Below are positions 8,163 to 15,272 of a stretch of 28,766 nt of DNA, piece by piece. The stretch covers positions 1 through 28,766 of the forward strand of contig CAYWYR010000027.1 in assembly GCA_964462685.1 (NCBI GenBank), read 5' to 3'. This stretch comes from CAYWYR01 sp964462685. Lineage in GTDB: Bacteria > Bacteroidota > Ignavibacteria > Kapaibacteriales > UBA2268. The notes under the pieces are model-generated. The model was not told the origin of the DNA and did not search any database. It saw nothing but the letters and a program-made list of their open reading frames with translations. Each line of letters starts with the position of its first letter. Position 1 is the stretch's first letter. The translations under genes and the position numbers were made by a program.

Positions 8163-8286
8163 TTATTTGGAAAAGTGATATGGGGGGGGGTAGATTGTAT
8201 TTGTAATTTTATTAACATTCATAAGGAGATAGAAATGGTTTATGTAACATTTTGCATGTATGGAGGTAAAACATGAAGAAAGTAAT
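8163..8286 (+). repeat. Leader repeat, copy 2
   Basis: Second copy of the 122-bp leader at 6670-6791, here 124 bp because its G-run has nine Gs. It carries the same ribosome binding sites, uORF and first codons (ATGAAGAAAGTAAT) of the A gene. The weaker GTGGATAA similarity just upstream of both copies hints that the original duplicated unit began a little further left. Confidence 0.9.
8235..8276 (+). CDS. 13-residue leader peptide uORF, copy 2
   Basis: Encodes MVYVTFCMYGGKT, differing from copy 1 only at residue 8. The start has AAGGAG six bases upstream. The stop overlaps the A2 start as ATGA (8273-8276), and the internal GGAGG serves as the A2 ribosome binding site. Conservation of frame, length and overlap between copies supports a role, but the two copies are so alike in DNA that this is not independent proof of selection on the peptide. 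Confidence 0.55.
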   Translation: MVYVTFCMYGGKT

Positions 8287-8794
8287 CTTTATAATTACCA
8301 TCATATTAATCAATACCAGTATAATGACCGCTAAACCAAAGGTTACGCGCGAACATATAAATGGTAAACTTTATCAATGGACTGAAACTGTTCATAACGG
8401 TCATACATTAAAAATAAGACAATTGCTTCCACTATTTGGCCCGCCTATAACTACTATAGTTGCAGTATTTGATCCGAATGGTGTTTTGACTTTTGTTTGG
8501 CAAAACCCTGATAATAATCTAAAAAAAGGGCTTTTTTTTGAAGAAATAAATAACACACACTTCAACGATACAAAATTATGGGTTGATAATGATGTTCTTT
8601 ATTTTTCTGAAGATATCTCAGAATCTTTAATATTATTGTACAATATACAGGGACAAAGAGTCTTACAGATTGACAAACAAGGTAATTCTAACAATGTTAA
8701 TATTTCAGATTTGAAATCTGGCATATATTTTTGTTTGATTCAATCTAATGGAAAAAAAATACACAGCAAGATTATTAATAAGGAGTCAAAATGA
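8273..8794 (+). CDS. Small exported protein A2 with Por/T9SS-like C-terminal domain
   Basis: A 173-residue protein with a signal peptide (MKKVIFIITIILINTSIMTA, cleavage near residue 20). The N-terminal half is unlike A1. The last ~65 residues (VLYFSEDISESLILLYN, IQGQRVLQID, ISDLKSGIYFCLIQ, KIHSKIIN) show the strand order of a type A T9SS sorting domain better than A1 does, again without YPNP. The stop overlaps the B2 start as ATGA (8791-8794). AT-rich like its neighbours. The cargo function is unknown. Confidence 0.75.
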   Translation: MKKVIFIITIILINTSIMTAKPKVTREHINGKLYQWTETVHNGHTLKIRQLLPLFGPPITTIVAVFDPNGVLTFVWQNPDNNLKKGLFFEEINNTHFNDTKLWVDNDVLYFSEDISESLILLYNIQGQRVLQIDKQGNSNNVNISDLKSGIYFCLIQSNGKKIHSKIINKESK

Positions 8795-9525
8795 AAAAAA
8801 TAATAATTTTAGCAGTTATTATTCTAAGTAAAGGAATCTTAATTGCAACTGATATAGGCAAGATAATCAATTATAATAGTTCAGGGAGTGATGATTATGA
8901 CCTTATTATAATCGATAGTTTAGGGGTTGGAAAATATAATACCAATATATTAGGTTCCAATAATAATTTCTTTATCTCATCAAATGTTTACGGGGCTGAT
9001 ATAGATGTATATGATGGTAGTAATACTTTGCCTTTATATGATTATGACCTTGTAAAGAGATATACAGAACTTAATATTGGCGGGAGTAACTTGAGCAATA
9101 GAATGGTGCTTGAAATTATAGATTCTAGTATTAGCTATGGGTTTTTGTATTCATCACCGAATTTCCAAACAACCGATACTATACCTCAATCGGTGATTGA
9201 TGCCACTCTGGATTTGATTAGTTTTACTGATAGTATAAACACAGCTGATGGATATTCTGTCGATACTACTGCAAAACCATTTACTAATAATAATTTTGGA
9301 TTTGGTGGATCAAAATCTTATGTCATATCATATGATCAGCCTGATCCATACAAAATACAATATACCCCCAGTGAACTAGATTATTATTATGTATACTATA
9401 ATAGTAGTAACGACTACCTGCAAAGAATCGTAGATACAGATAGAAATAATAAACTTGTTGGTTTTAGATTTTATTCTCTTACTAATAATCAACAATATGA
9501 TATATTCATAGAGCCGAACAACTGA
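8791..9525 (+). CDS. Exported protein B2 of the duplicated cassette
   Basis: A 244-residue protein with a signal peptide (MKKIIILAVIILSKGILIAT), Asn/Ser/Asp/Tyr-rich and without cysteines or further membrane helices in the mature part. It is a paralogue of B1, with the C-terminal signature DQPDPY ... DTDRNNKLVGFRFYS and the same IFIEPNN ending. The last 23 coding bases (TATATTCATAGAGCCGAACA...) are identical in DNA to B1, although most of the gene is not. No known domain recognised. Translation is probably coupled to A2. Confidence 0.75.
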   Translation: MKKIIILAVIILSKGILIATDIGKIINYNSSGSDDYDLIIIDSLGVGKYNTNILGSNNNFFISSNVYGADIDVYDGSNTLPLYDYDLVKRYTELNIGGSNLSNRMVLEIIDSSISYGFLYSSPNFQTTDTIPQSVIDATLDLISFTDSINTADGYSVDTTAKPFTNNNFGFGGSKSYVISYDQPDPYKIQYTPSELDYYYVYYNSSNDYLQRIVDTDRNNKLVGFRFYSLTNNQQYDIFIEPNN

Positions 9526-9553
9526 CGCCGCATATTTAGTTTCTCAAACAAGC

Positions 9554-9580
9554 ACCCCATCGGATCTGATTCGGTGGGGT
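9554..9580 (+). terminator. Terminator after cassette 2
   Basis: The stem ACCCCATCGG / TTCGGTGGGGT has about 10 pairs (two G-U) and a short loop, and is followed by TTTTTAAG. It lies 28 bp after the B2 stop and closes the duplicated island. Confidence 0.8.
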
Positions 9581-9646
9581 TTTTAAGTTATAAGCTGATT
9601 TCATCCGCACTGCCGCCATAATCAAAACAGAATCTGGCACATCGAA

Positions 9647-9668
9647 ACATATCTATATAAATATATGT
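9647..9668 (+). promoter_or_regulatory. Candidate ArsR operator (AT-rich 22-bp inverted repeat)
   Basis: ACATAT and ATATGT flank an AT-only centre, giving an imperfect 22-bp palindrome that ends 9 bp before the ArsR start codon. ArsR-family repressors usually bind such ATA-rich inverted repeats over their own promoter, so autoregulation of the operon is a reasonable inference. Confidence 0.45.
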
Positions 9669-9677
9669 AGTACAGAT

Positions 9678-9974
9678 ATGGAAAATACAATTCAAGCAAA
9701 TAAGATCGAAAGAATAGCCGAGATACTGAAAACAGTGGCTCACCCCACCAGGCTTTCTATACTTCAGATGTTCAAGGTGAAAGAGACTATCACCGTGAAC
9801 GAGATCGCCGCCGAACTTATGGTCCAGCAGCCTATCGTATCACACCATTTGGGGAAAATGAAGGACAAAGGCGTACTGCAGGCCTCGCGCGAAGGGCGTA
9901 CAATGCACTATTCCCTAACCGACCGCAACATGCTGAACTTACTGGACTGCATGGAAAACTGTGATCTGTTCTGA
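9678..9974 (+). CDS. ArsR-family transcriptional repressor of the sulfur operon
   Basis: A 98-residue winged-helix DNA-binding protein. AHPTRLSILQMF (residues 21-32) opens the HTH domain, the recognition helix region is QQPIVSHHLGKMKDKGVL (50-67), and the wing is REGRTMHYSL (71-80). Its only cysteines, Cys91 and Cys95, form a CxxxC in the last eight residues; a thiol or metal sensing role is plausible but they are not at the positions of the BigR/SqrR persulfide-sensing pair. It heads an operon with a TauE-type permease and a persulfide dioxygenase, so the likely inducer is a reactive sulfur species. A palindrome just upstream suggests self-repression. Confidence 0.88.
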   Translation: MENTIQANKIERIAEILKTVAHPTRLSILQMFKVKETITVNEIAAELMVQQPIVSHHLGKMKDKGVLQASREGRTMHYSLTDRNMLNLLDCMENCDLF

Positions 9975-10759
9975 TAATCGCTGGTTATATTAGTGCTGTT
10001 GTTACAGGGGTTCTGTTAGGGCTACTGGGTGGCGGTGGTTCAATACTGGCAGTACCGATATTCATCTACCTGTTTGGTATCGGGGCTGAAAGCGCTACCT
10101 CATACTCGCTTATAGTGGTAATGTTCGGGGCGGTATTCAGTTTCCTTAAAAAAAGACGGCATCAGCCTGTTGATATATCCGATGCCGCGGTTCAAGCGTT
10201 TACTTCCTCAGTGGGGGTTTTTATAAGCAGGTATCTTTTTCTGCCCGCAATACCGATACAGTTTCAGTTGCTGGGTATAGATATGAGCCGTGATGCTCTT
10301 ATCATATTCGTGTTCATGCTGCTTACTTTCTCAGCGGGGCTGAAGATGACTGGCATTATAGGTAAGAAAAGTGATGATCCGACACCAAAAGAGAACAGTA
10401 AAACCAAGGCAGGTTTTTCTGGTCTCATCATCGGCATACTGACGGCATTTGTGGGTGCTGGCGGCGGATTTCTGATCGTACCCACGCTTAATCTGGCCCT
10501 GGGGATTGATATCAAAAAAGCTATCGTTCTTTCACTTGGTGTTATCGCCATAAATTCCGGTGTAGGAGTGCTGACTGATCTAGCAAAAGGCGTAAGCTAT
10601 AATTGGCAGATACTTCTGCCGTTTATAGCGATTATGTTCGCTGGAGTTTTCATCGGAGATTATTTCTCCAAAAAGATCGACAGACAAAACCTCAAAACCG
10701 TATTCGGTTGGTTTGTAATAGCATTATCATGTTTCATATTATTCAAAGAGTTAGTCTAA
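9971..10759 (+). CDS. TauE/SafE-family permease, apparent CTG start
   Basis: A membrane permease of the sulfite exporter TauE/SafE family with about eight hydrophobic segments. Two family repeats are clear: GLLGGGGSILAVPIFIYLFG near the N-terminus, and IIGILTAFVGAGGGFLIVPT with DIKKAIVLSL in the second half. The first ATG in frame (10115) lies after the first conserved segment, so it cannot be the true start. Upstream the frame is open back to TGA at 9962-9964, with no ATG, GTG or TTG before 10112. The best candidate is CTG at 9971-9973, which overlaps the ArsR stop as CTGA, exactly like a normal ATGA coupling. That gives 262 residues, normal for the family. Next gene begins with no gap (TAAATG). 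Confidence 0.8.
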   Translation: MIIAGYISAVVTGVLLGLLGGGGSILAVPIFIYLFGIGAESATSYSLIVVMFGAVFSFLKKRRHQPVDISDAAVQAFTSSVGVFISRYLFLPAIPIQFQLLGIDMSRDALIIFVFMLLTFSAGLKMTGIIGKKSDDPTPKENSKTKAGFSGLIIGILTAFVGAGGGFLIVPTLNLALGIDIKKAIVLSLGVIAINSGVGVLTDLAKGVSYNWQILLPFIAIMFAGVFIGDYFSKKIDRQNLKTVFGWFVIALSCFILFKELV

Positions 10760-12088
10760 ATGGAAATCAAACACTACTTCGATGAGGGCCTGGCCCATTC
10801 AAGTTATTCAATACTTTCAGGCAACGAGGTTATATTGATTGACCCCGCCAGAGATAGCGAACCTTATCAAAAATACGCGTCTGATAAAAACGCAAAGATC
10901 ACAAAAGTAATTGAGACTCACCCGCATGCCGATTTTATAAGCAGCCATAAAGAGCTCGCTAAAGACGGCGCTAAAATATATGTATCCAAGCTTTACGGCG
11001 CGGAATACCCACATGAGACATTTGATGACGGGGATAAGATCACCTTGGAATCCGGAACATTGGAGGCGATAAACACGCCTGGCCACTCTCCAGACTCGAT
11101 ATCAATACTGGCAAAAGACAAAGAGGGTAATCAGCTTGCTGTGTTCACCGGTGATACATTATTTATAGGTGATGTAGGTAGGCCGGACCTGAGAGAGAAC
11201 GTTGGAAATATAAAAGAACAGAGAGAGTCGCTGGCTAAGAAAATGTATTCTTCCCTTAGGGAAAAGCTTATGGTTCTTGACCCCAGTATTATGGTTTATC
11301 CCGCACACGGTAGCGGATCGCTATGCGGCAAGGCACTCAGCGATAAGCATTATTCAACACTCGCTGAACAGCTTGAAACGAATTATGCACTTCAGGATAT
11401 GAGCCAGAATGAATTTGTAGGCAAACTACTTGAAGATCAGCCCTATATACCTAAATATTTCGGTTATGATGTAGATCTGAATAAAAAAGGTGCACCTGAT
11501 TTCCCTGAGACTTTACATAAAGTAGAATATATAGATAGCGAAAAAGATTTTGATAAAGAAGCGGTAATTATTGATAGCCGAGATGCTGCAAGATTCGCCG
11601 CAGTCCATATTGAAGGATCTATAAACCTTCAGGATGGAGATAAATTTGAGACATGGCTGGGAAGTATTGTCAGCCCTTCCGAGAAGATTTCTTTGATAGC
11701 CGAATCCAAAGAAAAGGCTGAAACACTGCTAAACAAGGCATCAAAAATCGGTTATGAACTTCTGATCGATAAAGTACTGATTACAGATGCGATCGGTGAT
11801 AAAGAGATGCAGAAATTTGATTACAGTAAATTCAAAGAAAATAAAGATAGTTTTACCATAGTAGATGTTCGTAATTCAGGTGAGGTATCAAACGGCAAAT
11901 ACTTTGAAGAGGCTATAAATATTCCTCTTCCAGAACTTCGCGAAAGGGCGAGCGAAATCCCGACGGGTAAACCAGTAGTTGTTCACTGTGCTGCCGGTTA
12001 CCGTTCGGCCGCCGCCGCCAGTATTTTAAATGATAAACTTACCGCCCCTGTATATGATATGAGCACGCGAATAGAAGATTGGAAATAG
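10760..12088 (+). CDS. Persulfide dioxygenase-rhodanese fusion (CstB-like layout)
   Basis: A 442-residue cytosolic protein. Residues 1-245 are a metallo-beta-lactamase fold of the ETHE1/PDO type: THPHADFISSH (His54, His56, Asp58), His109 in NTPGHS, Asp132 in FTGDTLFIGDVGRPDL. His54, His109 and Asp132 correspond to the mononuclear iron ligands of ETHE1; Phe replaces the second-metal His after Asp58. Residues ~255-350 look like a rhodanese domain without an active-site Cys. Residues ~355-442 are a complete rhodanese domain with the loop CAAGYRS (Cys410). The arrangement is like CstB, which oxidises persulfide and transfers sulfane sulfur to make thiosulfate or sulfite. The adjacent permease could export the product. 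Confidence 0.88.
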   Translation: MEIKHYFDEGLAHSSYSILSGNEVILIDPARDSEPYQKYASDKNAKITKVIETHPHADFISSHKELAKDGAKIYVSKLYGAEYPHETFDDGDKITLESGTLEAINTPGHSPDSISILAKDKEGNQLAVFTGDTLFIGDVGRPDLRENVGNIKEQRESLAKKMYSSLREKLMVLDPSIMVYPAHGSGSLCGKALSDKHYSTLAEQLETNYALQDMSQNEFVGKLLEDQPYIPKYFGYDVDLNKKGAPDFPETLHKVEYIDSEKDFDKEAVIIDSRDAARFAAVHIEGSINLQDGDKFETWLGSIVSPSEKISLIAESKEKAETLLNKASKIGYELLIDKVLITDAIGDKEMQKFDYSKFKENKDSFTIVDVRNSGEVSNGKYFEEAINIPLPELRERASEIPTGKPVVVHCAAGYRSAAAASILNDKLTAPVYDMSTRIEDWK

Positions 12089-12133
12089 GGAGTTGTATCT
12101 TACATACTGACATCTTCTTATAATTATTCGTAG

Positions 12134-12158
12134 CGGCGTAATACATTACGCCGTTTTT
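12134..12158 (+). terminator. Terminator of the sulfur operon
   Basis: CGGCGTAAT and ATTACGCCG form a perfect stem around a two-base centre (inner pairs open as the loop), directly followed by TTTTT. Lies 45 bp after the PDO-rhodanese stop. Confidence 0.85.
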
Positions 12159-12576
12159 CACCCGATATGACCTGGCCCTTGACTGCATTTACCATCTGTC
12201 ACACACATAGCCTGTCGGAGTTTAGGCAAGTGTTTTGCGAATAGCGGTGTTTAATCCTTCGACAGGCTCAGGATGACACCCGATATGACCCATCCTATCC
12301 TTCCCGNNNNNNNNNNNNNNNNNNNNNNNNNNNNNNNNNNNNNNNNNNNNNNNNNNNNNNNNNNNNNNNNNNNNNNNNNNNNNNNNNNNNNNNNNNNNNN
12401 NNNNNNAGCCATGCTTCTATTACTGTTGACTCAAAAGCGAAACATGACGGCTGATTGCTTTAACCACTTGTCACACATAGCCTGTCGGAGTGTAGGCAAG
12501 TGTTTTGCGAATAGCGGTGTTTAATCCTTCGACAGGCTCAGGATGACACCCGATATGACCCATCCTATCCTTCCCG
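12159..12576. repeat. Degenerate tandem repeat around the scaffold gap
   Basis: The segment 12204-12306 recurs at 12474-12576 with one base change. Just before them CACACACATAG and CACACATAG differ by two bases. The start of the unit (CACCCGATATGACC) occurs three times, at 12159, 12277 and 12547, so the first period is 118 bp. Each unit contains an inverted pair AGCCTGTCGGAG ... CTTCGACAGGCT, as in REP-like intergenic elements. The stretch 12089-12771 has no credible gene: it holds the terminator, this repeat, the N gap and the inverted repeat at 12576-12697. Confidence 0.75.
12307..12406. other. Assembly gap (100 N)
   Basis: Exactly 100 undetermined bases between two copies of the same repeat. 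A round 100 is the usual placeholder for a gap of unknown size, so the true distance and the number of repeat units are unknown. Confidence 0.98.
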
Positions 12577-12697
12577 TCATTCAGAGCGAAGCGAAGAATC
12601 CAGTGAAAGAACCGACTCTAAGGATCACCTTAATGAATTTATGATATAACTAATCGGCAACATAGATTCTTCGGTCGCTCTGCTCCCTCTGAATGAC
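12576..12697. repeat. REP-like inverted repeat
   Basis: The arms are 12576-12600 (GTCATTCAGAGCGAAGCGAA and on) and 12665-12697 (GATTCTTCGG ... CTCTGAATGAC). They are imperfect complements separated by 64 bp. GTCATTC-AGAGCGAAGCGAAGAATC-type words are common as dispersed intergenic palindromes in draft genomes of this kind. It sits between the sulfur operon and the Crp/Fnr gene and codes for nothing visible. Confidence 0.55.
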
Positions 12698-12771
12698 ATT
12701 CAGAATGACATGAATAGCAGATCTTTTTTACCCGAGTCGGTGCTTCGGGGCTATAGGGAGTAAGACAAATA

Positions 12772-13341
12772 TTACATAATCTTGCTTCTTATCCTGCTGA
12801 GTGACTCTGGGCTTATGCCAAGATAGGAAGCGATATGTTTGCTCGGCACTTTCTGTATTATCTCTGGCGATTCGGAAATCAATTTAAGATACCGCTGTTC
12901 AGGGGTTTCTGTTAGGATGGATTTTATCAGTCTTTGGTGAAGTATCATTTCTTCTTCCATAAATCTGACAGCTAGCAAACTCATATTTTCAAGTTGACCT
13001 AGGCCGAACTCAGCTTCCTCTTTAGAAATAATAATAAGCCGTGTATCCTCCATCGCCTGCATATTAACATTTGTTGGCGTACCTTTAACATAACCTTCAA
13101 AGTCTGAGGCGAATGTCATTTTCGGATAAAAGAACGCGGTTTTTTCTTCGCCTTTATCGTTGATGTAAAAAAGCCTTATAAAACCTTCAGCGATAAAAAA
13201 GAATTTTTTAGCGATATCACCTTCCCGAAGTATCATTTGCCGCTTGGTGAAAACTCTTTCCTTTATATTATCTCTCAAAAAGCTTACTTCCTGTTCTGTC
13301 AGCTTCGCCATGCTATTGAGTAGTGATATGAATTCTTCCAT
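12772..13341 (-). CDS. Crp/Fnr-family transcriptional regulator without cysteines
   Basis: A 189-residue DNA-binding regulator. An N-terminal cyclic-nucleotide-binding-like beta barrel (about residues 25-115; ILREGDIAKKFFFIAEGFIR is typical) and a long dimer helix (~118-145) lead to a C-terminal HTH (~163-189; VPSKHIASYLGISPESLSR). The recognition helix has Glu179-x-x-Ser182-Arg183, the ExxSR pattern of FNR that reads TTGAT-N4-ATCAA. The protein has no cysteine at all, so it cannot bind an FNR-type iron-sulfur cluster; heme, NO or another ligand, as in DNR-type proteins, is possible. A matching palindrome occurs at 1421-1434. Transcribed alone, divergent from smpB. Confidence 0.88.
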   Translation of the reverse strand: MEEFISLLNSMAKLTEQEVSFLRDNIKERVFTKRQMILREGDIAKKFFFIAEGFIRLFYINDKGEEKTAFFYPKMTFASDFEGYVKGTPTNVNMQAMEDTRLIIISKEEAEFGLGQLENMSLLAVRFMEEEMILHQRLIKSILTETPEQRYLKLISESPEIIQKVPSKHIASYLGISPESLSRIRSKIM

Positions 13342-13474
13342 TGTTCGCCTATTATTAGTAGTCTGTGAAAAGATTTCTGGAAAATAAAGCTTATCATATA
13401 AAATAATCTCATCTATAAACTAAGATAATAATATTCAATAAAACACTAAATTGCGATTTGCGTTTACACAGGTT

Positions 13475-13948
13475 ATGGCGAAAGGAAAACAAGACGATAG
13501 AACATTAAAAAGCATTACCTCCAACAAAAAAGCACTATTCGATTTTGAAGTAGTGGAAAAACTGGAGGCTGGAATTCAGCTACTTGGAACTGAGGTAAAA
13601 GCACTTAGGGCAGGAAAATGTAACCTGAGAGATAGTTACGCCCGATTCGATAAAAAGGGCGAACTATGGCTCATGAACTCTTTTATAAGCGATTATGAGC
13701 AAGCCAATATCATGAACCATGATAATAAAAGGAAGCGCAAACTACTTCTGCACTCACATCAGGCAAAAAAATGGAAAGCTGCCGTTGATTCCAAAGGTTA
13801 TACAATGGTTCCGGTTTCTATCTATTTTGCGGATGCACACGTAAAAGTTCAGCTAGGGCTCGCAAAGCCCAAAAAGAAATACGATAAACGCGAATCGATA
13901 AAAGAGCGGGACGTTAAGCGTGACCTGCAGAGAAAGTACAAACAATAA
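13475..13948 (+). CDS. smpB: SsrA-binding protein SmpB
   Basis: Binds tmRNA and brings it to stalled ribosomes for trans-translation. The 157-residue length fits the family. Typical stretches are ATG-AKGKQDDRTLKSITSNKKA, then DFEVVEKLEAGIQLLGTEVK, ALRAGKCNLRDSYARF, and the basic C-terminal tail KKKYDKRESIKERDVKRDLQ that enters the ribosomal A site. The frame extends eight codons further to a TTG at 13451, but the ATG at 13475 starts exactly where SmpB proteins do. tyrS follows after 30 bp in the same direction, so the two are probably cotranscribed. The tmRNA gene itself is not in this window. Confidence 0.96.
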   Translation: MAKGKQDDRTLKSITSNKKALFDFEVVEKLEAGIQLLGTEVKALRAGKCNLRDSYARFDKKGELWLMNSFISDYEQANIMNHDNKRKRKLLLHSHQAKKWKAAVDSKGYTMVPVSIYFADAHVKVQLGLAKPKKKYDKRESIKERDVKRDLQRKYKQ

Positions 13949-13978
13949 GAATTATAACAACCAAGATATCAAGATTAA

Positions 13979-15199
13979 ATGAGTTTCCCTACACTAAACG
14001 AACAGATGGATCTGATTCGCCGCCATGCGGTTGACCTGTTGCCAGAGGAAGAATTAGCCAAAAAGATTGAGAAATCCAGAAAGAAGAACGTACCACTTAG
14101 GATTAAATTCGGTGCTGACCCCAGCCGTCCGGATCTGCATATCGGCCATGCTGTTGTACTGCATAAGCTAAGGCAGTTTCAGGATTTGGGACATAAGGTT
14201 GTGCTTATAATCGGCGATTTTACTGCGATGATAGGCGACCCGACGGGTAAAAGCAAGACACGGCCACAGCTGACTCTAGAGCAAACCAAAGAGAACGGGC
14301 AGAGTTATATCGATCAGGCTACGATAGTGCTGAGTAAAGAAAATCTAGAAGTCCGCCATAATAGCGAGTGGCTTTCCGGTATGGGCTTTTCGGATGTGAT
14401 AAATTTGGCGGCTAAATATACTGTTGCACAACTTCTTGAGCGGGAAGACTTTTCAAATAGATATAAAAACGGTATCCCGATTTCAGTTCATGAGCTGATG
14501 TACCCCCTGGCACAGGCATATGACAGCTATGCGATAGAATCAGATGTGGAACTTGGCGGAACAGACCAGAAATTCAACCTATTGGTGGGGCGTGAGGTTC
14601 AAAAATCCTATGAAATGGAACCCCAGTGCATACTTACACTGCCAATACTGGAGGGTACCGACGGCGTAGAGAAGATGAGTAAATCCTTGGACAACTACAT
14701 AGGGCTGACAGATACAGAACGCGATATGTTCGGTAAAACAATGTCTATACCGGATAATATGATCAGCAGATACCTGAAATATGCGGTGTGGGCAGAAGAA
14801 AGCGAGATAAAAAAGATCGATTCCGGGCTTATCGATGGCAGCGTTCACCCGAGAGACGCAAAAGTCGATCTGGCAAAACGTGTAGTTGATATGTATTATC
14901 CTGAAGGCAGCGGGCAGGCGGCTTTTGAAGAATTTGAAAGAATATTCAAGAAAGGTGATGTGCCAGATGATATCGAGGATATAAAAATCGAAGTTGAAAA
15001 TCCTACAGAAGCGACTATACTTAATATTGTTACTCTTGCTAAAATGGCGGGCAGCCGGAAAGATGCCAAGCGTCTGATCGATCAGGGCGGTGTATCGGTT
15101 GACGGCGAAAAGGTATCAGGTATGAATGATACTTATGATATCACCGAACCGAGACTGCTTAAGGTTGGCAAAAAACGCTTTGCCAATATAAGCGCTTAG
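13979..15199 (+). CDS. tyrS: Tyrosyl-tRNA synthetase
   Basis: Charges tRNA-Tyr with tyrosine. A class I synthetase of 406 residues. The ATP-binding motifs are HIGH at 54-57 (PDLHIGHAVV) and KMSKS at 232-236 (VEKMSKSLDN). The tyrosine pocket and Rossmann region include FGADPSRPD (44-52) and ELGGTDQKFN (191-200). The last ~60 residues (LAKMAGSRKDAKRLIDQGGV, VSVDGEKV) form an S4 RNA-binding domain. The direct KMSKS and overall length fit the TyrRS type often found in Bacteroidota and Gram-negative bacteria. Second gene after smpB. Confidence 0.96.
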   Translation: MSFPTLNEQMDLIRRHAVDLLPEEELAKKIEKSRKKNVPLRIKFGADPSRPDLHIGHAVVLHKLRQFQDLGHKVVLIIGDFTAMIGDPTGKSKTRPQLTLEQTKENGQSYIDQATIVLSKENLEVRHNSEWLSGMGFSDVINLAAKYTVAQLLEREDFSNRYKNGIPISVHELMYPLAQAYDSYAIESDVELGGTDQKFNLLVGREVQKSYEMEPQCILTLPILEGTDGVEKMSKSLDNYIGLTDTERDMFGKTMSIPDNMISRYLKYAVWAEESEIKKIDSGLIDGSVHPRDAKVDLAKRVVDMYYPEGSGQAAFEEFERIFKKGDVPDDIEDIKIEVENPTEATILNIVTLAKMAGSRKDAKRLIDQGGVSVDGEKVSGMNDTYDITEPRLLKVGKKRFANISA

Positions 15200-15272
15200 A
15201 TTTGTGACAAATAATCATATTTGTTGTTAGTCTTTTAATAAGTAAATGATAAACTAATCATATCGGCTTCCT

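Noticed and set aside
12273..12524. Open frame running through the N block
   Set aside because: Forty percent of it is undetermined sequence and the rest is repeat DNA; it only looks open because Ns cannot give stop codons.
15207..15224. ACAAAT / ATTTGT as a tyrS terminator
   Set aside because: Only six A/T-rich pairs with a six-base loop and no solid U-tract; too weak to claim.
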